From positions 1-12,435 of the forward strand of contig JAESSR010000179.1 of NCBI GenBank assembly GCA_016764015.1: 12,435 nucleotides of DNA, given 5' to 3'. Below the pieces are notes generated by a model. The model did not search any database. It had not been told where the DNA came from and saw only the letters and a program-made list of their open reading frames with translations. Below are positions 7,339-12,435 of the stretch, piece after piece. The stretch comes from Phycisphaerales bacterium. Lineage in GTDB: Bacteria > Planctomycetota > Phycisphaerae > Phycisphaerales > UBA1924. The stretch's first letter is position 1. Every line of letters starts with the position of its first letter. A program made the position numbers and the translations under genes.

Positions 7339-8994
7339 TTAGGGTGCACAGAAACACGATGATTCGATCTCTGTATCCGCACTCGCAAACGCTTGGGCTA
7401 AGGCTGTATCCAATGCCATCGCTTCGCCGTTACGACCTTGAGCAACAAGCGATTCACGCAAGCCAGTCAGTGCCCACCCGTTGCCCCTATTTTTGACGAG
7501 GTCCACGCGGTAGAGCCGCTCAGCTTCGGCGTGCTGACCATCCTCCATCAGCAACGCACCGAGCGCATGGCGCACCGGGAGCATCCAAGCCGGCGGCTCG
7601 TCATACACAAGCGAGTCCTCATACACAATGCCCTCACGCATGATGACGAATGCTTCTTCGGTGTTGCCCTCACGGTAGAGCAGCTCGCCCTGAATCATTG
7701 CGCGGGCGATCGGTAAGACATCATGAACCAAGTTGTTGAAGACATACCATTCGCTGGGTACTAATGCAACACGGCGCTCGAACTCATCCATCTCGACATG
7801 CGCTTGCTCGGTGCGCCCCAAGGCTGAGCACGCGATTGAGCGTGCGTACGACCAAGTGGCCCGCGACATGAATCGCCACTCAGGATAATCAGACTCTTCG
7901 AGAATCTGCTCCCACTTGCCGAACCGGATCAATACATGCAACGACGAGGGCATGATCCCATCAATAAGCCCGGCGAAGTCTCGCAGTGCCGTCTCGGGCA
8001 TCTCGGCTTCGAGATCACGGGCTGCACCAATCGCGGTCTCAAAGTCGCCCGCCATCATCGATGCGAAAGAAAGAAAGTGCTGATTGTGCGCATAATACAT
8101 CGCATAAATCTGAGGCTCGGGAGCATCTTTGAAGCACTTCCGGTCCGCTTTGATCGCAGCCTGATTCGATGCCGCGGCATCCCCGTATCGTCCAACCCGG
8201 ATAAAAATATGCGAAGGCATATGTACCAGATGCCCGGAACCCGGAACAAGTGTGATGAGTTCCTCCGCCGCGCGCACCGCGCGATCAGGGTTCTTCGATG
8301 CCTCGACGGCATGAATATAAAAATGCTTGGCGCCAGGATGCTGTGGATGCGACGCCATCACGCCTTCAAGCACATCAACTACTTCTTCGATCCGCCCTTT
8401 GGGCGCACCATCAACCGCCCAATAATCCCAAGGCTGAAGATTCATCAACGACTCGGCATACAACGAAGCAACATCGGGATCATTTGGAAACTGACGATGC
8501 ACATCGCCCATCGCCTTTGCATACGCCTCATCGAGTGAGAACCGGTCCTCCGGTGCAGGGTATTCATACCTTGCCGAAACCGCCATCACCAAGGCGCGTT
8601 CAATCACCGATTCATCATCCAACCGCACGATTGCTTTATCCGCGGCTTCGCGTGCAAGCTCCGATCGGTTGCCTGTCATCTCCGGATCATTAATGTTGAT
8701 CCCATGACAATACGCGATCCCCCACCAGGGCATCGCGGCGGTGTCGTCCATCTGGGCAGCCATCTCAAACGAACGGATCGCCTCGTCATGATTAAACCCG
8801 TACATCTGCTGCATGCCCTGGTTGAACCATTGCTGAGAGCTTCGTGAGTCGGTCGTGATCTCCCGCTCGAAGTTCCCGAACCCCTCATACATGTGTGCGC
8901 CGTTCGTTGGCGATGTCGTTTGACACCCACCAAGCATCGAGCCCAAAACGCACGCCCCCGCGATATGCACCATCAATGCCTGTGAAATCTTCAT
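7339..8994 (-). CDS. TPR-repeat lipoprotein
   Basis: The protein has 551 residues from the ATG at 8992-8994. This start is favoured because GAGGGG (plus-strand 9001-9006) lies 6 nt upstream and because it gives a lipoprotein signal: MKISQALMVHIAGACVLGSM, then lipobox L21-G22-G23-C24. A longer frame from about 9081 would bury the signal. After the lipidated Cys a helical repeat region begins with QQWFNQGMQQMYGFNHDEAIRSF (TPR-like, about 54-88), followed by AAMPWWGIAYCHGIN, a motif I associate with planctomycete/bacterial TPR proteins. Further TPR-like helix pairs run to residue 530 (for example GRYGDAAASNQAAIKA and GQHAEAERLYRVDL). The tail ends with C547 and C549. It is expected on the periplasmic face of a membrane as a protein-protein scaffold. 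The partner is unknown. The 104-bp spacer to the divergent TraB/Tiki-like lipoprotein suggests shared control. Confidence 0.85.
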   Translation of the reverse strand: MKISQALMVHIAGACVLGSMLGGCQTTSPTNGAHMYEGFGNFEREITTDSRSSQQWFNQGMQQMYGFNHDEAIRSFEMAAQMDDTAAMPWWGIAYCHGININDPEMTGNRSELAREAADKAIVRLDDESVIERALVMAVSARYEYPAPEDRFSLDEAYAKAMGDVHRQFPNDPDVASLYAESLMNLQPWDYWAVDGAPKGRIEEVVDVLEGVMASHPQHPGAKHFYIHAVEASKNPDRAVRAAEELITLVPGSGHLVHMPSHIFIRVGRYGDAAASNQAAIKADRKCFKDAPEPQIYAMYYAHNQHFLSFASMMAGDFETAIGAARDLEAEMPETALRDFAGLIDGIMPSSLHVLIRFGKWEQILEESDYPEWRFMSRATWSYARSIACSALGRTEQAHVEMDEFERRVALVPSEWYVFNNLVHDVLPIARAMIQGELLYREGNTEEAFVIMREGIVYEDSLVYDEPPAWMLPVRHALGALLMEDGQHAEAERLYRVDLVKNRGNGWALTGLRESLVAQGRNGEAMALDTALAQAFASADTEIESSCFCAP

Positions 8995-9036
8995 TCTGTA
9001 CCCCTCTGCGTGATCTGGATGAACCTTGTCAACAAC

Positions 9037-9042
9037 ATCATA
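9037..9042 (-). promoter_or_regulatory. Possible extended -10 promoter of the TPR lipoprotein gene
   Basis: On the minus strand the spacer contains TGGTATGAT, an extended -10 (TGnTATAAT-like) ending at 9037. A start point near 9030 would leave a leader of about 36 nt with the GAGGGG ribosome-binding site. There is no good -35 box at the usual distance, which extended -10 promoters do not require. Confidence 0.35.
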
Positions 9043-9098
9043 CCAAAATATTTGGACAGATAAATAAGTCGCCTTGCTCATTCTGATAGACTTTTATA

Positions 9099-9848
9099 AT
9101 GCGAATATTCATCCCCCTGATTATGGTTGCCCTCTCAATATTCATGACCGGGTGCGCCTCCACCAAGAACCGTGTAATTGTTCTCGGCATGATTCATTCC
9201 GGGCACCGCACCAGCGATGTCTACTCGCTTGATGTTTTGCGCGATGCAATCATCGAGATCAAGCCAGACTATGTCCTCACCGAGATCCCACCGGATCGCT
9301 TCAACGAAGCAATGACCCAGTTCAGAGCCGAAGGCGTCATCACCGAATCACGCGTAAGCCGATTCCCTGAATATACCGATGTGCTCTTCCCGCTTTTGAA
9401 CAATATGAACTTCGAGATCATCCCCTGCGCCGGGTGGACACGCGAAATGGCTGATGATCGCAATGCCAAACTCAAACAGTGGGCAACCGACCGGTCTGAA
9501 GACACCGCCGAGGTTGATCGCGCACAAGAAGAAGCACAAGCAATCATGGATGCAGAGATGGACTCCACCGATCCGCTCGCTATCCACACCGATCGCTACG
9601 ACGAACTCGTCAAGCAAGCCCTCGAACCCTACAACCGGCTCTTCAACGATGATCTGGGTCTCGGCGGGTGGGACAACATCAACCAAGCCCACTACGACTA
9701 CATCGCGGCTGCCCTCGACCAACACGCGGGCGAAGCCAAGACCATCCTCATTACCTTCGGCGCGTGGCACAAATATTGGTTCCTCGAACAGCTCCGATTG
9801 CGCGATGACATCGAGTTCATTGATCCTAAAGTGTTCTTCAGTGATTAA
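9099..9848 (+). CDS. TraB/Tiki-superfamily lipoprotein
   Basis: The 249-residue protein starts MRIFIPLIMVALSIFMTGCA: a signal peptide with lipobox T17-G18-C19, so it should be exported and lipidated. The mature part carries two GxxH motifs, G30-M-I-H33 near the start and G221-A-W-H224 near the end, plus a conserved acidic position E62 in YVLTEIPPDR. Two GxxH motifs with intervening Glu are the defining pattern of the TraB/PrgY/GumN/Tiki superfamily, some of whose members are metal-dependent proteases (Tiki cleaves Wnt in animals). Residues about 115-180 are charged and helical. A protease or hydrolase role on the membrane surface is inferred from the family only; the substrate is unknown. The ATG at 9099 was kept because the next Met would leave a poor signal peptide. 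No Shine-Dalgarno site is seen. It diverges from the TPR lipoprotein and converges with nusG. Confidence 0.75.
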   Translation: MRIFIPLIMVALSIFMTGCASTKNRVIVLGMIHSGHRTSDVYSLDVLRDAIIEIKPDYVLTEIPPDRFNEAMTQFRAEGVITESRVSRFPEYTDVLFPLLNNMNFEIIPCAGWTREMADDRNAKLKQWATDRSEDTAEVDRAQEEAQAIMDAEMDSTDPLAIHTDRYDELVKQALEPYNRLFNDDLGLGGWDNINQAHYDYIAAALDQHAGEAKTILITFGAWHKYWFLEQLRLRDDIEFIDPKVFFSD

Positions 9849-9850
9849 GA

Positions 9851-9876
9851 AAACCCCGCTCATAGGAACGGGGTTT
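9851..9876 (-). terminator. Terminator downstream of nusG
   Basis: A perfect 8-bp stem AAACCCCG (9851-9858) / CGGGGTTT (9869-9876) surrounds a 10-nt loop between the convergent 9099-9848 gene and nusG. On the minus strand the stem is followed by TCTTAAT after its TTT, a fair U-tract for ending the nusG transcript. On the plus strand the following bases are GGGG, so it is weaker for that direction. Confidence 0.8.
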
Positions 9877-9900
9877 GGGGATTCATATTCACGAACAGCT

Positions 9901-10719
9901 TTAGCTGTCTTCGGCCTTGGATATCTGCCATTCTTCGAGATCGACCGGAGCCTGACGCCCAAAGATCGAGACCAAGACTCGCACGACGCCCTTCTCGGGG
10001 AACAACTCGTCGACGGTGCCTTCGTAGTTCTCGAATGCACCCTCGCGGATAACCACGGCTTCGCCAGGCTCGAACGACAACTTGATCGTTGGTTCGTCTT
10101 CTGGCTTACGCGAATCAAGGAGCATCTTCTCGGCTTCGTGCATTTCCATCGGGGTTGGACGACCGGCGGTGCCGATGAAATCGCCAACGCCTGTGGTTTC
10201 CTTAATCAGGAAGAAGATGTCCTGCGGGATTCTGCCATCTTCTTCGAGACGCATCTCGACAAAGACATACCCAGCGTAGAGTTTCTCTTCTTTGATCTTC
10301 GCCTTGCCGCCTTTGATCGTTTTGATCTTTTCGGTTGGCACCAAGATCCGACCCACAAGGTGGGTCATGTTCTCGATCTGAATCTTACGCAGCAGCGTGT
10401 TCTGAACCGAGTTCTCTTTGTTCGATGCCACGCGGAGAACAAACCACAGCATGCCCTCTTGGACCAAAGGCTCGTCGTGACCGATCATGCCTTCGATGGT
10501 AGAATCGGGCTTGGCCTGCTCTTGGGCAGCGGCTTCTTGCTCGGCAGCCTGCGCGTTTGGTTCGTCGGGGGAGACGAACTGGTCGCTTGAGACATGTTCT
10601 GTATGCTTTGTTTGTTCTGTGTGCTTTGTTTGTTCTGTGTGCTCGTCCATTTGCGTTGCGCTCCTATCGAGAGTGCTTCTTTGATCGGTATGATCTGTTT
10701 GATTGAATGTCGTACTCAT
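9901..10719 (-). CDS. nusG: Transcription antitermination factor NusG with N-terminal extension
   Basis: NusG binds RNA polymerase, reduces pausing and links transcription to Rho or ribosomes. The NGN domain begins near residue 90 (GMLWFVLRVASNKENSVQNT) and includes the YAGYVFVEM strand; the C-terminal KOW domain is at about 214-262 (FEPGEAVVIREGAFENYEGT), with VDELFPEKGVVRVLVSIFGR. Together these match the usual 170-180-residue protein. The first 89 residues are an extra hydrophilic segment rich in Thr, Gln, Glu and Ala, containing HTEQTK twice and HTEH. Start choice: ATG 10717-10719 follows secE by 23 nt with a weak GGTGAT; an alternative ATG at 10648-10650 has AGGAG 10 nt upstream and would remove 23 residues. 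A terminator follows. No rplK gene lies downstream, where the opposite-strand lipoprotein gene is found instead. Confidence 0.96.
   Translation of the reverse strand: MSTTFNQTDHTDQRSTLDRSATQMDEHTEQTKHTEQTKHTEHVSSDQFVSPDEPNAQAAEQEAAAQEQAKPDSTIEGMIGHDEPLVQEGMLWFVLRVASNKENSVQNTLLRKIQIENMTHLVGRILVPTEKIKTIKGGKAKIKEEKLYAGYVFVEMRLEEDGRIPQDIFFLIKETTGVGDFIGTAGRPTPMEMHEAEKMLLDSRKPEDEPTIKLSFEPGEAVVIREGAFENYEGTVDELFPEKGVVRVLVSIFGRQAPVDLEEWQISKAEDS
10595..10645 (-). repeat. 18-bp tandem repeat inside nusG
   Basis: On the plus strand TGTTCTGTATGCTTTGTT (10595-10612) is followed by TGTTCTGTGTGCTTTGTT (10613-10630) and the first 13 bases again (10631-10643), differing at one base between the first two copies. 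It encodes the HTEQTK-HTEQTK-HTEH repeat of the NusG extension. The 18-bp unit keeps the frame, so copy-number change by slippage would not disrupt nusG. Confidence 0.9.
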
Positions 10720-10742
10720 TGCTCATCACCAGCCTGTCGAAG

Positions 10743-11444
10743 TTATTTTTCGAGCACACCGATCGCTGAGAAAATTGTAGCGAACAGGGTGTCAACCCCA
10801 AAGAGGAATCCAGCGATCAAGAATGTGGCAACAATCACAACGATCGTTGAGCCCTTGACCTCACGGTAGGTTGTCCAGTTGACCTTCTTCATCTCGCCAT
10901 CGGTCGCGATCAAGAACTCAACAGTGCTCTTCTTCGCTCCAACGAACAAATAAAGCACGATCGCACCGAGCAGCATGATCCCGCCCGCGACCCCAGACTG
11001 GAGGTACTCGACCGGAAAAATCGGTGTCGGCCTTGGTGATCTGATCTTGGCGCTCAGCACCAAAGAACCTTCATCACCAGAGCGGATCTCAATCGCTTCG
11101 TTGCCCAAATCCCGAAGGGCGTCGGTCGTGAATGTACTCACCACAACCGTCGCGGTCGGCCCACGCCCAGGGATATATTCGTCAACGATCGCCTCGCCAT
11201 AGACAACAAGCTTGTCTGGTGTAGCAGCATCATCGCTGTATTTGAGAAGCTCAACAGTATCGCCAGGGCTGACCTGCCCCTCTACATTGCTGATGGCAAA
11301 GGTCCAAGCTCGTGCTGGCAAACGAATAGTGCCCGCTTCGCCCCATCCCCATGCAGCTGCTGAAATTATGAGCACGCCGACAAACGCAGCGGTCGTCACG
11401 CGTACCCAGTACCCTTGCCCTTGTTTATATATCCCGAATGACAT
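10743..11444 (-). CDS. secE: Preprotein translocase subunit SecE, extended form
   Basis: SecE clamps SecY in the Sec translocon of the inner membrane. The core is at the C-terminus: FLIATDGEMKKVNWTTYREV (about residues 177-196), GSTIVVIVATFLIAGFLFGV membrane helix, then a short tail. Most bacterial SecE proteins have 60-130 residues; this one has 233. Two further membrane helices occur at about 17-36 and 148-168, and between them a 110-residue region with repeated beta-strand-like pieces (VEGQVSPGDTVELLKYSDD, VVYGEAIVDEY) that would lie outside the membrane. The N-terminal GIYKQGQGYWVRV motif and the extra helix resemble planctomycete SecE. The ATG at 11444 is chosen; a TTG at 11453 would add three residues. 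The gene lies between tRNA-Trp and nusG, 23 nt before nusG, and is probably cotranscribed with it. Confidence 0.93.
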   Translation of the reverse strand: MSFGIYKQGQGYWVRVTTAAFVGVLIISAAAWGWGEAGTIRLPARAWTFAISNVEGQVSPGDTVELLKYSDDAATPDKLVVYGEAIVDEYIPGRGPTATVVVSTFTTDALRDLGNEAIEIRSGDEGSLVLSAKIRSPRPTPIFPVEYLQSGVAGGIMLLGAIVLYLFVGAKKSTVEFLIATDGEMKKVNWTTYREVKGSTIVVIVATFLIAGFLFGVDTLFATIFSAIGVLEK

Positions 11445-11499
11445 GTTGAACAATGACCTCTCGGCTTAACGGGTGCAGCCGCTGAGAATCAAAGTTATT

Positions 11500-11527
11500 G
11501 ATCTGCAATCAACGATCTGCAATCAAC
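11500..11527 (-). repeat. 14-bp perfect tandem repeat in tRNA-Trp/secE spacer
   Basis: GATCTGCAATCAAC occurs twice back to back on the plus strand (11500-11513 and 11514-11527). It lies in the 158-nt spacer 11445-11602, upstream of secE in transcription direction. A duplicated operator or a recent slippage event are both possible. Confidence 0.85.
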
Positions 11528-11560
11528 CAATTCTGATCCAGCGATCCACACGCTTGAGAA

Positions 11561-11594
11561 CCGTTGGACTGTTCAATCGAGAACATCCCAACGG
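11561..11594 (-). repeat. Hairpin just downstream of tRNA-Trp
   Basis: CCGTTGG (11561-11567) pairs with CCAACGG (11588-11594), and inside it TGTTC (11570-11574) pairs with GAACA (11581-11585) around a 6-nt loop, separated by a 2x2 internal loop. It starts 8 nt after the tRNA 3' end on the minus strand. No T-run follows, so it is more likely a processing or stability element than a terminator. Confidence 0.6.
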
Positions 11595-11602
11595 GGAATA
11601 AA

Positions 11603-11676
11603 CACGGCAGGAAGGATTCGAACCTACGACCGTTGGATTTGGAATCCAATGCTCTACCAGGCTGAGCTACTGCCGT
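11603..11676 (-). tRNA. trnW: tRNA-Trp (anticodon CCA)
   Basis: A full 74-nt cloverleaf folds on the minus strand. The acceptor stem is ACGGCAG/CTGCCGT with discriminator G, the D arm is GCTC-AGCCTGGTA-GAGC, the anticodon arm is TTGGA-TTCCAAA-TCCAA with CCA in the loop, the variable region is CGGTC, and the T loop is TTCGAAT. The T stem (GTAGG/CCTTC) has one U-U mismatch. The 3' CCA is not encoded (GTTT follows), so it must be added after transcription. Placement between rpmG and secE is a known bacterial arrangement. Confidence 0.97.
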
Positions 11677-11681
11677 TCGTA

Positions 11682-11698
11682 CGCAGCCAAAGGCTGCG
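11682..11698 (-). repeat. Short perfect hairpin 5' of tRNA-Trp
   Basis: CGCAGCC (11682-11688) and GGCTGCG (11692-11698) form a 7-bp GC-rich stem with an AAA loop, 5 nt from the tRNA 5' end. On the minus strand it is followed by TACGA, not a T-run. It could assist processing between rpmG and the tRNA. Confidence 0.55.
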
Positions 11699-11704
11699 AG
11701 GGAT

Positions 11705-11777
11705 GAGGGATCAGGGATTAGGCATTGGGGGGGGAATCTTCTCTTCCTAGTCCCTAATGGCTAATCCCTAATCCCTC
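11705..11777. repeat. 22-bp inverted repeat of GGGATTAG-type motif
   Basis: The arm 11705-11726 (GAGGGATCAGGGATTAGGCATT minus spaces) is the reverse complement of 11756-11777 at 20 of 22 positions, around a 29-nt centre that holds a run of eight G. Each arm contains tandem AGGGATTA-like units. It lies between the rpmG stop (11787) and tRNA-Trp. The composition is unlike the neighbouring genes. It may be a dispersed palindromic repeat; copies elsewhere cannot be seen from this window. Confidence 0.7.
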
Positions 11778-11786
11778 TCTTTGTGT

Positions 11787-11966
11787 TTACTTGCGCTTGA
11801 TTTTATGAAGCGTGTGCTTGCGTAGGCGTGGGCAATACTTATTGAACCCTTCCTTGATCCGGTCTTCGATGCCGCCCTTGATGTTGATCGAGGTTCGGTA
11901 GTTCAGGTCGCCGGTTTCGGTACACTGAAGCCAGACATATTCGCGTGCATTTGATTTCTTCGCCAT
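11787..11966 (-). CDS. rpmG: 50S ribosomal protein bL33
   Basis: This 59-residue protein is too short for most ORF lists. It reads MAKKSNAREYVWLQCTETGD and continues with LNYRTSINIKGGIEDRIKEG, ending KYCPRLRKHTLHKIKRK. The ending and the LNYRTS motif are diagnostic of bL33 of the large ribosomal subunit. The ATG (11964-11966) has an excellent AAGGAGG site at 11973-11979, 6 nt upstream. Zinc-binding L33 proteins have two CxxC pairs; here only C15 and C45 remain, with Thr and Leu in the second positions (CTET, CPRL), so the zinc ribbon is probably lost. It lies between tuf and tRNA-Trp. Confidence 0.97.
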   Translation of the reverse strand: MAKKSNAREYVWLQCTETGDLNYRTSINIKGGIEDRIKEGFNKYCPRLRKHTLHKIKRK

Positions 11967-12044
11967 GATAAGCCTCCTTGGGCTTTTAAAAACTCATTGA
12001 GTCGATTCGCCCACCAGCTCATCGACACATACTCTTTCCGAAAA

Positions 12045-12074
12045 TCGGGCTGACGATTTCCACCATCAGCCCGA
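12045..12074 (-). terminator. Terminator-like hairpin between tuf and rpmG
   Basis: A perfect 9-bp stem TCGGGCTGA (12045-12053) / TCAGCCCGA (12066-12074) has a 12-nt loop. On the minus strand the stem is followed by TTTTC, so it fits an intrinsic terminator or attenuator about 70 nt after the tuf stop. On the plus strand AAAGC follows. It may reduce read-through from tuf into rpmG. Confidence 0.75.
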
Positions 12075-12084
12075 AAAGCTTGTA

Positions 12085-12138
12085 CTTGGGATCAGTGACC
12101 AGTTTCGATCACTCTTGATAAACAAGATCGATCCCAAG
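12085..12138 (-). repeat. Inverted repeat in the tuf 3' leader/trailer
   Basis: CTTGGGATC (12085-12093) and GATCCCAAG (12130-12138) are perfect 9-bp complements, enclosing a smaller AGTGA (12094-12098) / TCACT (12109-12113) hairpin. It begins 5 nt after the tuf stop codon and precedes the terminator-like stem, so the tuf trailer is highly structured. Possible role in mRNA 3' end stability; inference. Confidence 0.5.
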
Positions 12139-12143
12139 ATTGA

Positions 12144-12435
12144 TTACTCGATGATTTCGGTCACAGTACCCGAACCAATAGTTCGGCCTCCTTCGCGAAC
12201 CGCGAAGCGGAGACCGGTTTCCATCGCGACTGGCTTCTCACCCAGGTCGATTTCCATGGTCACATTGTCACCGGGCATGCACATTTCTGCCTTGGCTCCG
12301 CCGTCGCCGAAGAGGTTGAGAACCTGCCCGGTCACATCAGTTGTACGGAAGTAGAACTGAGGCTTGTAGCCTGCGAAGAATGGAGTATGGCGTCCGCCTT
12401 CGTCCTTGTTGAGGACATAGACCTGACCCTTGAAC
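12144..12435 (-). CDS. tuf: Elongation factor Tu, C-terminal part (5' end beyond window)
   Basis: The last 96 codons of EF-Tu, the GTPase that brings aminoacyl-tRNA to the ribosome, are present with the stop at 12144-12146. The sequence begins [20 protein letters not shown] and continues with [26 protein letters not shown] and [20 protein letters not shown], all in domain III, which binds the tRNA T arm. The G domain lies outside the window. The gene is the first of the visible minus-strand cluster. Confidence 0.97.
   Translation of the reverse strand, partial: FKGQVYVLNKDEGGRHTPFFAGYKPQFYFRTTDVTGQVLNLFGDGGAKAEMCMPGDNVTMEIDLGEKPVAMETGLRFAVREGGRTIGSGTVTEIIE

Noticed and set aside
9095..9100. 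Perfect TATAAT overlapping the start codon of the TraB/Tiki-like gene
   Set aside because: Transcription from it would start inside the coding sequence, and the following Met would lack a proper signal peptide; the best -35 (TTGCTC, 15-nt spacing) is poor.
9348..10187. A minus-strand open frame of 279 codons spanning the lipoprotein gene and the nusG 3' half
   Set aside because: It overlaps nusG in another frame on the same strand and crosses the nusG terminator; no family resemblance.
9454..10590. A long plus-strand open frame of 378 codons across the lipoprotein gene end and nusG
   Set aside because: It is out of frame with the lipoprotein gene and antisense to most of nusG; both of those have clear family motifs, whereas this product has Ser/Thr/Pro-rich low-complexity sequence and no motif.

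Overview
The window looks like a chromosomal segment of a planctomycete, most likely of the class Phycisphaerae. The main support is an unusually long SecE whose N-terminus and C-terminal core look like planctomycete SecE, a planctomycete-style small membrane protein at the left edge, a LemA/M48-peptidase pair with a TerB-like tail, and many genes without a clear Shine-Dalgarno site. The lineage call is inference from family resemblance, not from a database search. There is no CRISPR array, insertion sequence, phage gene or recombinase, so this is ordinary chromosome with several unusual details.

Left part (1-3200). A partial membrane-protein gene runs off the left edge on the minus strand. 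Diverging from it are two plus-strand genes: a small protein with a hyper-acidic tail (524-913) and a protein with a conserved-looking central block (960-1706). They end at a strong intrinsic terminator (1734-1757). Facing them on the minus strand is a two-gene unit: a 7Fe-type ferredoxin (2884-3144), then 6 nt later an unrecognised protein with two CxxC pairs (1756-2877).

Middle part (3328-9848). Plus-strand genes encode an M42-like metallo-aminopeptidase (3328-4587), then a LemA-family membrane protein (4714-5328) and a large HtpX-like M48 zinc peptidase (5362-7323). A TPR lipoprotein (7339-8994, minus) and a TraB/Tiki-superfamily lipoprotein (9099-9848, plus) diverge from a spacer of 104 bp. 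Both carry lipoboxes and probably face the periplasm.

Right part (9850-12435, all minus). This is the translation/secretion/transcription cluster, in transcription order tuf (3' part only), rpmG (L33), tRNA-Trp(CCA), secE and nusG. It ends in a terminator at 9851-9876, so the rplK-rplA-rplJ-rplL-rpoBC block that often follows nusG is not adjacent here. The spacers of this cluster contain several hairpins and short repeats, including a 22-nt-arm inverted repeat of a GGGATTAG-type motif between rpmG and the tRNA.

No convincing new multi-gene defence or metabolic system was seen. The best candidates for a second look are the double-CxxC protein coupled to a ferredoxin, the acidic-protein pair, the SecE and NusG extensions, and the structured spacers around tRNA-Trp.
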